Part shown: positions 7,630 through 14,842 of the stretch, piece by piece
Layout: each line of letters starts with the position of its first letter
Position numbering within the stretch: the first letter of the stretch is position 1
NCBI RefSeq assembly: GCF_002811475.1
Contig: NZ_NPDL01000005.1
Span: 52,823-116,822 of the forward strand
DNA from: Leptospira hartskeerlii
GTDB taxonomy: Bacteria > Spirochaetota > Leptospiria > Leptospirales > Leptospiraceae
Reading direction: 5' to 3'
DNA length: 64,000 nucleotides
Translations under genes and position numbers: made by a program
Notes under the pieces: generated by a model
The model's database searches: none
The model's input: only the letters and a program-made list of their open reading frames with translations
Told to the model about the DNA's origin: nothing

Positions 7630-9068
7630 ACGAAAAACCAGGGTTTTGGATCTCTTTATTTCCTCTTGGATTTTTGATCCTTTCATTGAGCACTGCAGGT
7701 TATTTATTCGGAAGCGGTATTGCGGAAGGACCTGCCCAAATTTTATTGTTCAGTGCCGGTGCGATCTCCGCGGGAATTTCCAGAATCAGAGGAATTTCTT
7801 GGGAGAAGATAGAAGACACAGTTTTAGATTCTCTAAGAAACGTTCTCCAGCCAATACTCATTTTACTTCTGATCGGAGCATTAATCGGGATTTGGATCCG
7901 TTCTGGAATCGTTCCTGCGCTCATAGTCTGGGGATTGGAACTACTAAAGCCTGAGATATTTTTACCGTCTGCACTTATCTTATCTTCCGTCGTTTCTCTG
8001 GCTACAGGAAGTTCTTGGTCCACTGTTGGAACGATCGGAGTCGCTTTGATTGGAGTGGGAGCAGGACTTGGGAAACCGTTGGGAATGGTTGCCGGGGCAG
8101 TAGTTTCGGGTGCTTACTTCGGAGATAAACTTTCTCCCTTTTCGGAAACTACAAATCTAGCATCTTCCATTACTGGAGTTTCACTTTTATCACATATCCG
8201 TAATATGGCTAGGACCACTTTGCCGGCATTCGGGATCTGTCTTTTGGCATTTGGGTTTTTGGGATGGGGTGGTAACCAAGGAGAAACGGAAACTGCAACT
8301 GGTCCTGTGATTTCCGCACTCAAAGCTGAATTTCATATTTCTTGGGTTTTACTTTTTCCTCCTTTGCTTACATTTTTTCTGATCTATTTTAGAGTTTCTG
8401 CAATTCCTTCCATATTTATAGGGGTTTTGAGTGGGGGAGTTTGTTTCGTGCTGACCCAAACTAATATATATGCAAATTCTTTAAACTTCCAAGATGCTGC
8501 TTCTTCCGCTTTTAAAAATTTGGTCTCTGCCGCCTCGGAAGGAACGAAGGTAAGAACAGGACACGCGGTTGTAGACGGATTATTATCCAGAGGCGGAATG
8601 TCTTCTATGCTTTCCACAGTTTGGCTCATTATCTCCGCCATGTTTTATGCAGGGATCATGGAAGGAGGAGGGATGACCCAAGTTTTAGCCGAGAAGGTCT
8701 TGAACTGGGCCAACGCGAGAGGATCTCTATTTGCAGCTACAGTATTTACCTGTGTTGGAACAAATCTATTCTGTGCGGATCAATATCTTGCGATCGTAGT
8801 CCCAGGCAAAATGTTCAAAGAAGCTTATTCCAGAAAAGGATTGGATCCAAGAAATCTTTCCCGCTGTTTGGAGGATTCTGGAACAATGACCTCCGCATTA
8901 GTTCCCTGGAATTCCTGCGGTTCCTTTATGGCTACCGCATTAGGAGTTCCTACACTCGTGTATCTTCCTTACGCATTCTTAAATTTACTTTCTCCTTTAT
9001 TTTCCTTAGTCACGGGATGGACAGGTTGGGGCCTGGCAGGAAAAGATCTGGAATCTAAAAAAGAGTAA
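7626..9068 (+). CDS. Na+/H+ antiporter, NhaC family
   Basis: This 480-aa polytopic inner-membrane protein has about 11-12 hydrophobic segments. SSWSTVGTIGVALIG and YFGDKLSPFSETTNLA are hallmark stretches of NhaC-type sodium/proton antiporters, and the later FCADQYLAIVVPGKMF and LVPWNSCGSFMA segments fit the same family. It probably exchanges Na+ for H+. Some NhaC relatives swap malate and lactate, so the substrate is not proven. The start overlaps the pseudouridine synthase stop by 4 bases. A terminator overlaps its own stop codon. Confidence 0.9.
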   Translation: MNEKPGFWISLFPLGFLILSLSTAGYLFGSGIAEGPAQILLFSAGAISAGISRIRGISWEKIEDTVLDSLRNVLQPILILLLIGALIGIWIRSGIVPALIVWGLELLKPEIFLPSALILSSVVSLATGSSWSTVGTIGVALIGVGAGLGKPLGMVAGAVVSGAYFGDKLSPFSETTNLASSITGVSLLSHIRNMARTTLPAFGICLLAFGFLGWGGNQGETETATGPVISALKAEFHISWVLLFPPLLTFFLIYFRVSAIPSIFIGVLSGGVCFVLTQTNIYANSLNFQDAASSAFKNLVSAASEGTKVRTGHAVVDGLLSRGGMSSMLSTVWLIISAMFYAGIMEGGGMTQVLAEKVLNWANARGSLFAATVFTCVGTNLFCADQYLAIVVPGKMFKEAYSRKGLDPRNLSRCLEDSGTMTSALVPWNSCGSFMATALGVPTLVYLPYAFLNLLSPLFSLVTGWTGWGLAGKDLESKKE

Positions 9069-9083
9069 TCTTGAACTCTTTTT
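9057..9083 (+). terminator. Terminator at the end of the NhaC gene
   Basis: The stem AAAAAGAGT / ACTCTTTTT has an 8-nt loop (AATCTTGA) and a T-rich 3' arm. The left arm lies in the last codons and the stop of the antiporter gene. It separates this unit from the copper operon. Confidence 0.65.
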
Positions 9084-9181
9084 AGCTTTTAAGAAGAACA
9101 AGGTTTCTATAACATTTGCTCGATTATAAATCTTAGAAAAATGCTTGTGTCGTCACAGCGATATGCGAAAATACTAAAAAA

Positions 9182-9233
9182 GTGAGCAAAAGCTCACATT
9201 TTAGAAAGGCATGTCTCGGGTGAAATTCCGAGA
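9182..9233 (+). promoter_or_regulatory. Two tandem hairpins in the leader of the copper operon
   Basis: Hairpin 1 (9182-9197) is GTGAGC-AAAA-GCTCAC followed by ATTTT, like a short terminator or attenuator. Hairpin 2 (9214-9233) pairs TCTCGG with CCGAGA around an 8-nt loop. They end 29 bases before the likely ATG at 9262, which has a GAGGAG ribosome binding site at 9251. The position suggests control of the downstream copper genes. No known regulator binding site was recognised. Confidence 0.4.
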
Positions 9234-9261
9234 TACTTCGAATATGAGGAGAGGAGTTCCG

Positions 9262-11268
9262 ATGCCTAAATTCCATTTAAAAGAAAGATACGTTTCCCTG
9301 ATTGGACTATTGGTCCTGGGGATTTTGATGGGAGCTTTCGCTTCTTCTTGCAGCGGCAAAGAAGGGGAAACAACGGAAGGTTTTGCCCATGTGGTCATGG
9401 TGGATAATGCATTTTCTCCGCCTATGCAAAAGATCCCGGTCGGTGGTCAGATCGAATTTATAAATTCAGGGGCCAACCCTCACAATGCGATCGCAGTGGA
9501 TAAGTCCTGGTCTACCGAAAAGAGTTACGGTAATATCGTGATGCCAAGAGGCGCAAAGGTAAAGATCACTTATCCTAAGGAAGGTGTTTTTCCTTATTAC
9601 TGTAGCTTCCACGCTTCTCCTGATGGAAAAAGCGGAATGGTTGCTGATATAGTAGTTGGAAATGCGGTTTATAATCCTGCGGCAAGAGCAGGTAAGGATT
9701 GGAAGGTTGCTGAAAAATTTTCCGGAACTACTCGTAAGGTTCCGCAAATGTATCCTACTATCCAAAACGCGGTGGATGCAGCAGCTCCTGGCGACCTTAT
9801 CCTGATCGACGAAGGTGTATATAATGAAGAAGTGGTGGTTACTACTCCTTCTATTACCCTAAGAGGAACGGATAGAAACAAAGTAATCTTAGACGGCCAA
9901 TTCCAAAGAGCGAATGGTGTGATCGTAGTTGGAGCAAACGGTGTTGCAGTGGAAAACATGACTGCAAGGAACTCTACTTTAAACGGTTTTTTTTGGACAG
10001 GTGTAAAAGGATATAGAGGTTCTTATCTAACTGCTTACAATAACGGAGACTACGGAATCTACGCTTTCGATTCGGTAAATGGAGTATTAGAACATTCTTA
10101 TGCTTCCGGATCTCCTGACGCGGGGATCTATGTTGGACAATGTTATCCTTGTAAAGCGATCCTTTATGATGTGATCTCTGAGAATAGCGCTTTAGGTTAT
10201 TCCGGAACGAACGCTGGAGGAGAATTATATATCATCAGTTCCATCTGGAGAAACAATATTGTGGGTTTAGGTCCGAATTCCTTAGATAGGGAACTTCTTC
10301 CTCCTGAAAGAGAGACCACGATCATCGGGAACCTGATTTACGATAATAATAACCTGACTGCTCCAATCAAACCTCTGGAATATCCTACTTATGGAACAGG
10401 GATCTTGATTGCAGGTGGTATTAATAACGTAATCAAGAATAACGTTGTGATCGGACATGATAACCATGGTATTGCGATCTTTCCTAATCTAGATGAAAAT
10501 TTCTGGTTCTCTCATAGGAATATTGTGGAAGGCAACATTGTACATTCTTCCGGTTTTGGGGACTTGACCCTTGCAGGACCGATCAGCATTGGAAACTGTT
10601 TCTCTAACAATAAATTCCAAACTTCAGTTCCTCCTTTATTAGAAAAAACGAATTCTTGCGGTTCAGGGATCAGGATCCCTATGGGCGGAGAAATTTTTAC
10701 GGCATATAACGCTCTTTCTTTAATGGTGGATGCGACTCACGGAATTTATCCGAGCGGAGATTGGAAGAACCAACCGGTTCCTCCTCCACAAACAAATATG
10801 CCTGGCGGAGTTTCTGCACAAGTAAAACCTGCGATCCGTCCTTTCGAGGATTTCGGTTTGGATTTGGATAAGGTAAAACTTCCGGAAGAGGCGGCTAAAA
10901 TCCTCGCGGAAAGAAAACCTAAGTTCGGGGATGTTCTGGGTGGATTCTCAGTTCCTAAACCTTTGGATATTCAAATCGTGCTGTTCCGTTGGTTCGGATA
11001 TTTACTTCCACTGCTTCTTTACGTATGTCTGGTCAGCTTAAGTGTTTATGACCTAGTTTCTAAATCGGAAACAAGCATCGGTAAATATGTATGGTTGGCA
11101 TTCGTTTCCTTGGTGCCTTATATTGGAGGAGGAGCTTATCTTCTTTCAGGCAGATCTTCCTATCCTAAATACTTGAGATTCACTCTTGTATTTGCCGGAT
11201 TTGGAGCTTCCTTGGCCTTCATTTTCTACCTTGGGTTCACCATAGTAGGGAACGTGGGTGCGGGTTGA
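9262..11268 (+). CDS. Lipoprotein: cupredoxin domain + NosD-like beta-helix + membrane segments
   Basis: I chose the ATG at 9262 because GAGGAG lies five bases before it; an in-frame ATG at 9211 has no such site and would code through a hairpin. The 668-aa product has a signal peptide ending in FASSC (C30, lipid anchor). Residues 40-132 are a cupredoxin fold with likely type 1 copper ligands H74, C114, H117 and M126. From about 150 to 480 there is a right-handed parallel beta-helix rich in N-turns, similar to NosD/periplasmic carbohydrate-binding repeats. The last 100 residues hold three membrane segments that resemble the whole next protein. It probably acts in periplasmic copper handling or electron transfer; the exact role is unknown. 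Confidence 0.8.
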   Translation: MPKFHLKERYVSLIGLLVLGILMGAFASSCSGKEGETTEGFAHVVMVDNAFSPPMQKIPVGGQIEFINSGANPHNAIAVDKSWSTEKSYGNIVMPRGAKVKITYPKEGVFPYYCSFHASPDGKSGMVADIVVGNAVYNPAARAGKDWKVAEKFSGTTRKVPQMYPTIQNAVDAAAPGDLILIDEGVYNEEVVVTTPSITLRGTDRNKVILDGQFQRANGVIVVGANGVAVENMTARNSTLNGFFWTGVKGYRGSYLTAYNNGDYGIYAFDSVNGVLEHSYASGSPDAGIYVGQCYPCKAILYDVISENSALGYSGTNAGGELYIISSIWRNNIVGLGPNSLDRELLPPERETTIIGNLIYDNNNLTAPIKPLEYPTYGTGILIAGGINNVIKNNVVIGHDNHGIAIFPNLDENFWFSHRNIVEGNIVHSSGFGDLTLAGPISIGNCFSNNKFQTSVPPLLEKTNSCGSGIRIPMGGEIFTAYNALSLMVDATHGIYPSGDWKNQPVPPPQTNMPGGVSAQVKPAIRPFEDFGLDLDKVKLPEEAAKILAERKPKFGDVLGGFSVPKPLDIQIVLFRWFGYLLPLLLYVCLVSLSVYDLVSKSETSIGKYVWLAFVSLVPYIGGGAYLLSGRSSYPKYLRFTLVFAGFGASLAFIFYLGFTIVGNVGAG

Positions 11269-11319
11269 TTCTCGGGAAATTTAATACATTAGAATTTTAG
11301 AATATAATAAGGAGTTATT

Positions 11320-11634
11320 ATGGAAACTACTCAATTTTACGATCCAGGATTTTTTACCTTACTTTTCAACTTTTACGGATACTATATTTTCTACATTTTA
11401 TTCGCTCTATGGGCTCCTTTGGCCCTGATAGATTTGTCTAAAAGAGAAGATGTGGATGCTAAGAAAGGAAGTTTATGGACAGCGGCAATCATTCTTGTCC
11501 CTCTATTCGGGGCAGGAGCGTATCACATAGTCGGCGGTTCCAAAATCCCATCTTGGGCAAAGAATAGTCTTGTGTATGGCGGGATCGGCCTTTTGGTCTT
11601 AACACTTCTGATCTCCACTATCGCAAGATTCTAA
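11320..11634 (+). CDS. Small membrane protein, PLDc_N-like (104 aa)
   Basis: This protein has three predicted membrane segments. A short loop IDLSKRED is followed by a tryptophan-containing helix and LVPLFGAGAY, and then a final hydrophobic helix. This looks like the PLDc_N (phospholipase D nuclease N-terminal-like) membrane module. The C-terminus of the preceding protein has the same layout (YDLVSKSE, LVPYIGGGAY, then a helix), so the two probably share ancestry. An AAGGAG ribosome binding site precedes the ATG. No catalytic residues are seen. A scaffold or partner role for the copper proteins around it is inference. Confidence 0.7.
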   Translation: METTQFYDPGFFTLLFNFYGYYIFYILFALWAPLALIDLSKREDVDAKKGSLWTAAIILVPLFGAGAYHIVGGSKIPSWAKNSLVYGGIGLLVLTLLISTIARF

Positions 11635-11650
11635 AAAACGGAAAGATACG

Positions 11651-12688
11651 ATGAATCGGAAGGATTTCCTTCGTTGGTTAGGAATAGGCGGTGCCGGACT
11701 CGCAGCGGGAACCGGGATCGCCGGAATTACCTCGGGCAGAAAAGAAGATCCACTGTGTAGGACGACAGGATCTTCTGTTTCAGGGCAGACTTCTTCTGCC
11801 CCGAATCCTTCTATCCGACTACCTGGATCTATAGGTGGGAATTCCTACGGAAGTATGGTCCATCCTCCGATGTTCGCAGATTCTGCGTTCTTGTCTAGGA
11901 TGGAATTACATTCTACGATCCCTCAAGCTCCTTCCGGTCCAAAGTTCCGTTCAGAGATTAATATTATAGAAATGCCATTGACTGTGGCTCATAATACTGT
12001 CGTGGATGCTTGGACTTTTGACGGTATTGTGCCAGGAAAAGTAATCCGTGCAAGACTTGGTCAAGAGATGGAATTACTTTTTAGAAATCATTCCAATCAT
12101 CCTCACTCAGTTCATTTTCATGGTACTCATGATCCTCAGCAAGATGGTTGGGAACCGATTGCTCCAGGTGCGGAAAAAATCTATAAGATCACCGCGGGTC
12201 CAATCGGTTTTCACCCTTATCATTGTCATGTTCCTCCTTTAGCGAGCCATATGTCCAAGGGTTTGTATGGTGGATTTATAGTGGATCCTCCCGGAGGAAG
12301 ACCACCCGCACTAGAGTTCATGTTGATACTTGCCGGTTGGGACCTAAATGAATCTGGCCGTAACGATATATATGCTTGGAACGGGATTGCAGGATTTTAC
12401 GATCGTTTTCCGATCAAGGTCCCTGTTGGAAAAAAAGTAAGATTGTATATTGCGAATATGACTGAACATGATCCGATAGCTTCTTTCCATCTTCATTCTC
12501 AAACATTCGATGTGTATAGAACAGGAACTAAACTTGTGCCTGATGAACATACCGACGTAATCACTCTTGGTCAAACCGAAAGGGCAATTGTGGAATTTAC
12601 ACTTACTAAAAGAGGAAGATATATGTTCCATCCTCACCAGACTTATATGGCGGATAGGGGAGCTATGGGTTGGATCGTAGCGGTATGA
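11651..12688 (+). CDS. Two-domain multicopper oxidase
   Basis: This 345-aa protein has an N-terminal stretch (NRKDFLRWLG then a small-residue hydrophobic run) like a Tat-type export signal with only one arginine of the pair. The first cupredoxin domain has PHSVHFHGTH (H152, H155, H157) and PYHCHVPPLASHMSKGL (H191, C192, H193, H200, with Leu at the axial position). The second has FHLHSQTF (H280, H282) and FHPHQTY (H327, H329). Four His-X-His pairs indicate a trinuclear copper site, with type 1 copper in domain 1. That is the layout of type C two-domain laccases, relatives of copper nitrite reductase. Nitrite reductase activity is a less likely alternative. The stop overlaps the SCO gene start (ATGA). 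Confidence 0.85.
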   Translation: MNRKDFLRWLGIGGAGLAAGTGIAGITSGRKEDPLCRTTGSSVSGQTSSAPNPSIRLPGSIGGNSYGSMVHPPMFADSAFLSRMELHSTIPQAPSGPKFRSEINIIEMPLTVAHNTVVDAWTFDGIVPGKVIRARLGQEMELLFRNHSNHPHSVHFHGTHDPQQDGWEPIAPGAEKIYKITAGPIGFHPYHCHVPPLASHMSKGLYGGFIVDPPGGRPPALEFMLILAGWDLNESGRNDIYAWNGIAGFYDRFPIKVPVGKKVRLYIANMTEHDPIASFHLHSQTFDVYRTGTKLVPDEHTDVITLGQTERAIVEFTLTKRGRYMFHPHQTYMADRGAMGWIVAV

Positions 12689-13293
12689 ATTTTCTAAAAT
12701 CAAATTATAAAAACATAATCTATTCTCTATTAATTCTTGGAGTCGGTTTCGGAGTAGGTTTTTATATGAAGAAGAAACCTTCTTCTAAATTCGCATCCGA
12801 GGCTCCTGTCGCAGAATGGAAAACCGCCATTTTAAAAGATACCGAAGGAAAATCTATTAGACCATCCGAATTACCCGGAAATTTGTTCGTAGTCTATTTC
12901 GGATTTTCCCATTGTCCTGATATGTGTCCGATGGCTTTAAATGATATCGAGAATGCATTTATTTTCTTAAAAGAAGATTCTAAAACCGTCACTCCGGTGT
13001 TTATCACGATCGATCCGGAAAGAGACACTCCGGAAGTATTAAGAAAATATATTTCTCATTTTCCAGGAAAAGAGCTAGTTGCTTTAACTGGCGGAAAGGA
13101 CCAGATTGGGGAATTGCAGAAAGGATTTGGAGTATTCTCCCAAAAGACACAAGTTCCTCAGGGAAATGGAGAATATGGAATGGATCATACTCTCTTCATT
13201 TATTTAGTAGATAGGACCGGAAATATATTAAGAGCTTATCCGACAGGGATCAAAGGAGAAGAACTTGCAAAAGAGATCAGAGAACTTTTATAA
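12685..13293 (+). CDS. SCO1/SenC-type copper chaperone / thioredoxin-like protein
   Basis: I place the start at ATG 12685, which overlaps the multicopper oxidase stop by 4 bases; an upstream TTG is unlikely. The 202-aa product has one N-terminal membrane anchor (about 10-28) and a thioredoxin fold with SHCPDMCP (C77 and C81) and a later conserved histidine (H168 in MDHTLF). These three residues bind copper in SCO1 proteins, which deliver copper to the CuA site of cytochrome oxidase or to other copper enzymes. Next to a multicopper oxidase, it may load copper into that enzyme. Confidence 0.93.
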   Translation: MNFLKSNYKNIIYSLLILGVGFGVGFYMKKKPSSKFASEAPVAEWKTAILKDTEGKSIRPSELPGNLFVVYFGFSHCPDMCPMALNDIENAFIFLKEDSKTVTPVFITIDPERDTPEVLRKYISHFPGKELVALTGGKDQIGELQKGFGVFSQKTQVPQGNGEYGMDHTLFIYLVDRTGNILRAYPTGIKGEELAKEIRELL

Positions 13294-13312
13294 ATTTTTT
13301 TAATAATAAAAT

Positions 13313-13338
13313 ACTCTGTGCTCTCGGTGATCTCCGTG
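13313..13338. repeat. Short degenerate tandem of 8-9 base units (NTCTCNGTG)
   Basis: Between two convergent genes the sequence reads ACTCTGTG, CTCTCGGTG, ATCTCCGTG and then TGAAA. These are three near-copies of one unit. I recall similar CTCTGTG strings between genes in other environmental bacteria, but no search was made. Function unknown. Confidence 0.4.
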
Positions 13339-13346
13339 TGAAACCC

Positions 13347-13688
13347 TTACTCTTTATCATAAAAAGCGAATACAACCGCAAGGATCACCAGGAAAAAACT
13401 TACTGCGTGATTCCATTTCATTTTTTCCTTTAAGACCAAAATTGCAAATCCCACAAAAATGGTGATAGTGATCACTTCTTGAAGGATCTTCAGTTGGAAA
13501 CCGCTTAAACCATCCTCCGCATATCCGATCCGATTTGCCGGTACCATAAGGCAATATTCTAAGAATGCAATTCCCCAAGAGATAAGGATGGTTTTCCAAA
13601 TAGGGACATCCTTCCAAAATTTCAAATGGCCGTACCAAGCAAAGGTCATGAATAAGTTCGAAAGTGTGAGTAAAAGAAAAGTCCTCAT
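13347..13688 (-). CDS. DUF486 family small membrane protein
   Basis: This 113-aa protein has four predicted membrane helices. The pattern WYGHLKF near the N-terminus, a middle EYCLMVPANRIGY, and LKILQEVITI fits the DUF486 family, which is related to small drug/metabolite transporter proteins. The transported compound is unknown. It converges on the SCO gene (54 bases apart) and has an in-frame ATG at 13688. It is not clearly part of an operon, although it follows the Hsp20 pair on the same strand beyond a terminator. Confidence 0.85.
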   Translation of the reverse strand: MRTFLLLTLSNLFMTFAWYGHLKFWKDVPIWKTILISWGIAFLEYCLMVPANRIGYAEDGLSGFQLKILQEVITITIFVGFAILVLKEKMKWNHAVSFFLVILAVVFAFYDKE

Positions 13689-13721
13689 AAATCCAGGAAA
13701 ATCGAAAGGAAGAATGGAGGC

Positions 13722-13750
13722 AAAAAAAAACCGGACTGAGGGCCCGGTTT
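13722..13750 (-). terminator. Terminator of the Hsp20 operon
   Basis: Read on the minus strand, AAACCGG and CCGGTTT form a 7-bp stem with a 9-nt loop, followed by a run of nine T. It is 26 bases after the stop of the second Hsp20 gene. Confidence 0.8.
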
Positions 13751-13776
13751 ACAAGTAAGGATTTGCTGAAAAACAA

Positions 13777-14169
13777 TTAGTTAGTTTTTACCTCTATCTT
13801 TTTGCTTAAAGGTTTCTTTCTGGGTAGTTTTAGCTGTAGGACCCCATTTTTAAGAACTGCGGAAATTTTATCTTCTTCCACAGGTTCTGATACAAGGAAG
13901 GTCCTTTTATAATCTCCTGTTCCGTATTCCGAATATCTTAAGGTTCCTTTCGGTTCGGAGACATTGGTTTTTGCGGAGATCCTAAGCTCGTCCTTCTCCA
14001 AAGAAATTTCTAGATCGGATTCCTTTACGCCTGGAAGGTCCAGAACAAGAAGATATTCTTCCTCATTGGAATAGAGATCAGTAGAAGGAGTGTAAGTTGG
14101 CCTTGGTCTTTGAGTTTTCTCTTGTTCTGCTGCTTTTTCTTCTGTTTTAAGTAATTCTGATACGCTCAT
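13777..14169 (-). CDS. Small heat-shock protein, Hsp20/alpha-crystallin family (second of pair)
   Basis: This 130-aa holdase chaperone has an alpha-crystallin domain from about residue 35 (EYLLVLDLPGVKESDLEIS) to the end, including the GVLQLKLPRKK segment just before the C-terminal tail. Such proteins bind unfolding proteins without ATP. The N-terminal arm is short, charged and rich in Glu/Lys. It lies 10 bases after the first hsp20 gene, with a GGAG site before the ATG, so the two form one operon under the CIRCE sites upstream. The two paralogues differ clearly in the N-terminal arm and may form mixed oligomers. Confidence 0.93.
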   Translation of the reverse strand: MSVSELLKTEEKAAEQEKTQRPRPTYTPSTDLYSNEEEYLLVLDLPGVKESDLEISLEKDELRISAKTNVSEPKGTLRYSEYGTGDYKRTFLVSEPVEEDKISAVLKNGVLQLKLPRKKPLSKKIEVKTN

Positions 14170-14179
14170 TTTTTTCTCC

Positions 14180-14587
14180 TTATGCCTTTGCTTCGATACG
14201 GATCTTTCTTGGTTTTTCGCTTTCCAGAATTGGAAGCACTAAGGTTAAAACTCCGTCTTTTACGGTTGCTTCTACCTTTTCCGAATCTATTGCTACTGGT
14301 AATTCTAATCTTCTTTGGAATTTGCCTCTGGCTCTTTCTATCCGGCGAGGTCTGTCTTGGGTATATTCCTTCCATTCACCTGAGATGGTGAGAAGGTTAT
14401 GTGCTACTGTGATGTCCAGGTCTTCGGGAGAAAGTCCCGGAATCTCGGCAGTCACTGTGATCTTGTCTTGGTCGGTATAAACATTTAGGGCAGGATATAC
14501 CTGTCCGCCTTCCGAGACTGGATCGAATAAATTATGGAATCTATTTTGAATTCTTCTGACTTCGCTAAAAAAATTTGGTGTTCTCAT
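14180..14587 (-). CDS. Small heat-shock protein, Hsp20/alpha-crystallin family (first of pair)
   Basis: This 135-aa protein has an alpha-crystallin domain from about 30 to 125, with KITVTAEIPGLSPEDLDIT and GVLTLVLPILES as the most telling stretches. It is an ATP-independent holdase. The ATG is preceded by AGGAGG with good spacing. The promoter region carries two CIRCE elements, so HrcA repression and induction by heat are likely. It is the first gene of a two-gene operon that ends at the terminator near 13722. Confidence 0.95.
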   Translation of the reverse strand: MRTPNFFSEVRRIQNRFHNLFDPVSEGGQVYPALNVYTDQDKITVTAEIPGLSPEDLDITVAHNLLTISGEWKEYTQDRPRRIERARGKFQRRLELPVAIDSEKVEATVKDGVLTLVLPILESEKPRKIRIEAKA

Positions 14588-14606
14588 TATTGCCTCCTGG
14601 GCGTAT

Positions 14607-14633
14607 TTAGCACTTATATATATAGAGTGCTAA
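14607..14633. promoter_or_regulatory. CIRCE operator 1 (HrcA site) of the hsp20 operon
   Basis: The arms TTAGCACTT and GAGTGCTAA are separated by 9 bases, so only one base departs from the CIRCE consensus TTAGCACTC-N9-GAGTGCTAA. It lies 20 bases before the first hsp20 ATG, in the expected place for HrcA to block transcription. Confidence 0.93.
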
Positions 14634-14667
14634 ATTTTAAAAAAGGTTCCACTATTTTTTATAAAAA

Positions 14668-14694
14668 TTAGCACTTTTTAATTTGGAGTGCTAA
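14668..14694. promoter_or_regulatory. CIRCE operator 2
   Basis: This is a second element with the same arms (TTAGCACTT / GAGTGCTAA) and a 9-base spacer, 61 bases from the first one (start to start). It may strengthen repression of hsp20 or act on a promoter running the other way toward purU. The remaining gap (14695-14842) shows no further gene; a 68-codon open frame there overlaps purU and has no family likeness. Confidence 0.9.
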
Positions 14695-14842
14695 TTGGGG
14701 AAAAGCTCTGAATCCCGGCTATTCCGGCCTAAAACAGGCTTTTGGAGGGAAAAAAGAAGATATTCCTTTTCTGGTTCAGGAAGAAGATTAGCCGAAATTT
14801 TAGACTTCTTAGGCAATTCTCTCGGACCAGAAAGGAGAAATT

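Noticed and set aside
9211..9261. Earlier ATG for the cupredoxin lipoprotein
   Set aside because: It lies next to a hairpin without a ribosome binding site; the ATG at 9262 has GAGGAG and a proper lipoprotein signal.
13357..13776. 139-codon minus-strand frame overlapping the DUF486 gene
   Set aside because: Its composition is unlike a real protein, and the other frame matches DUF486 with clear membrane helices.
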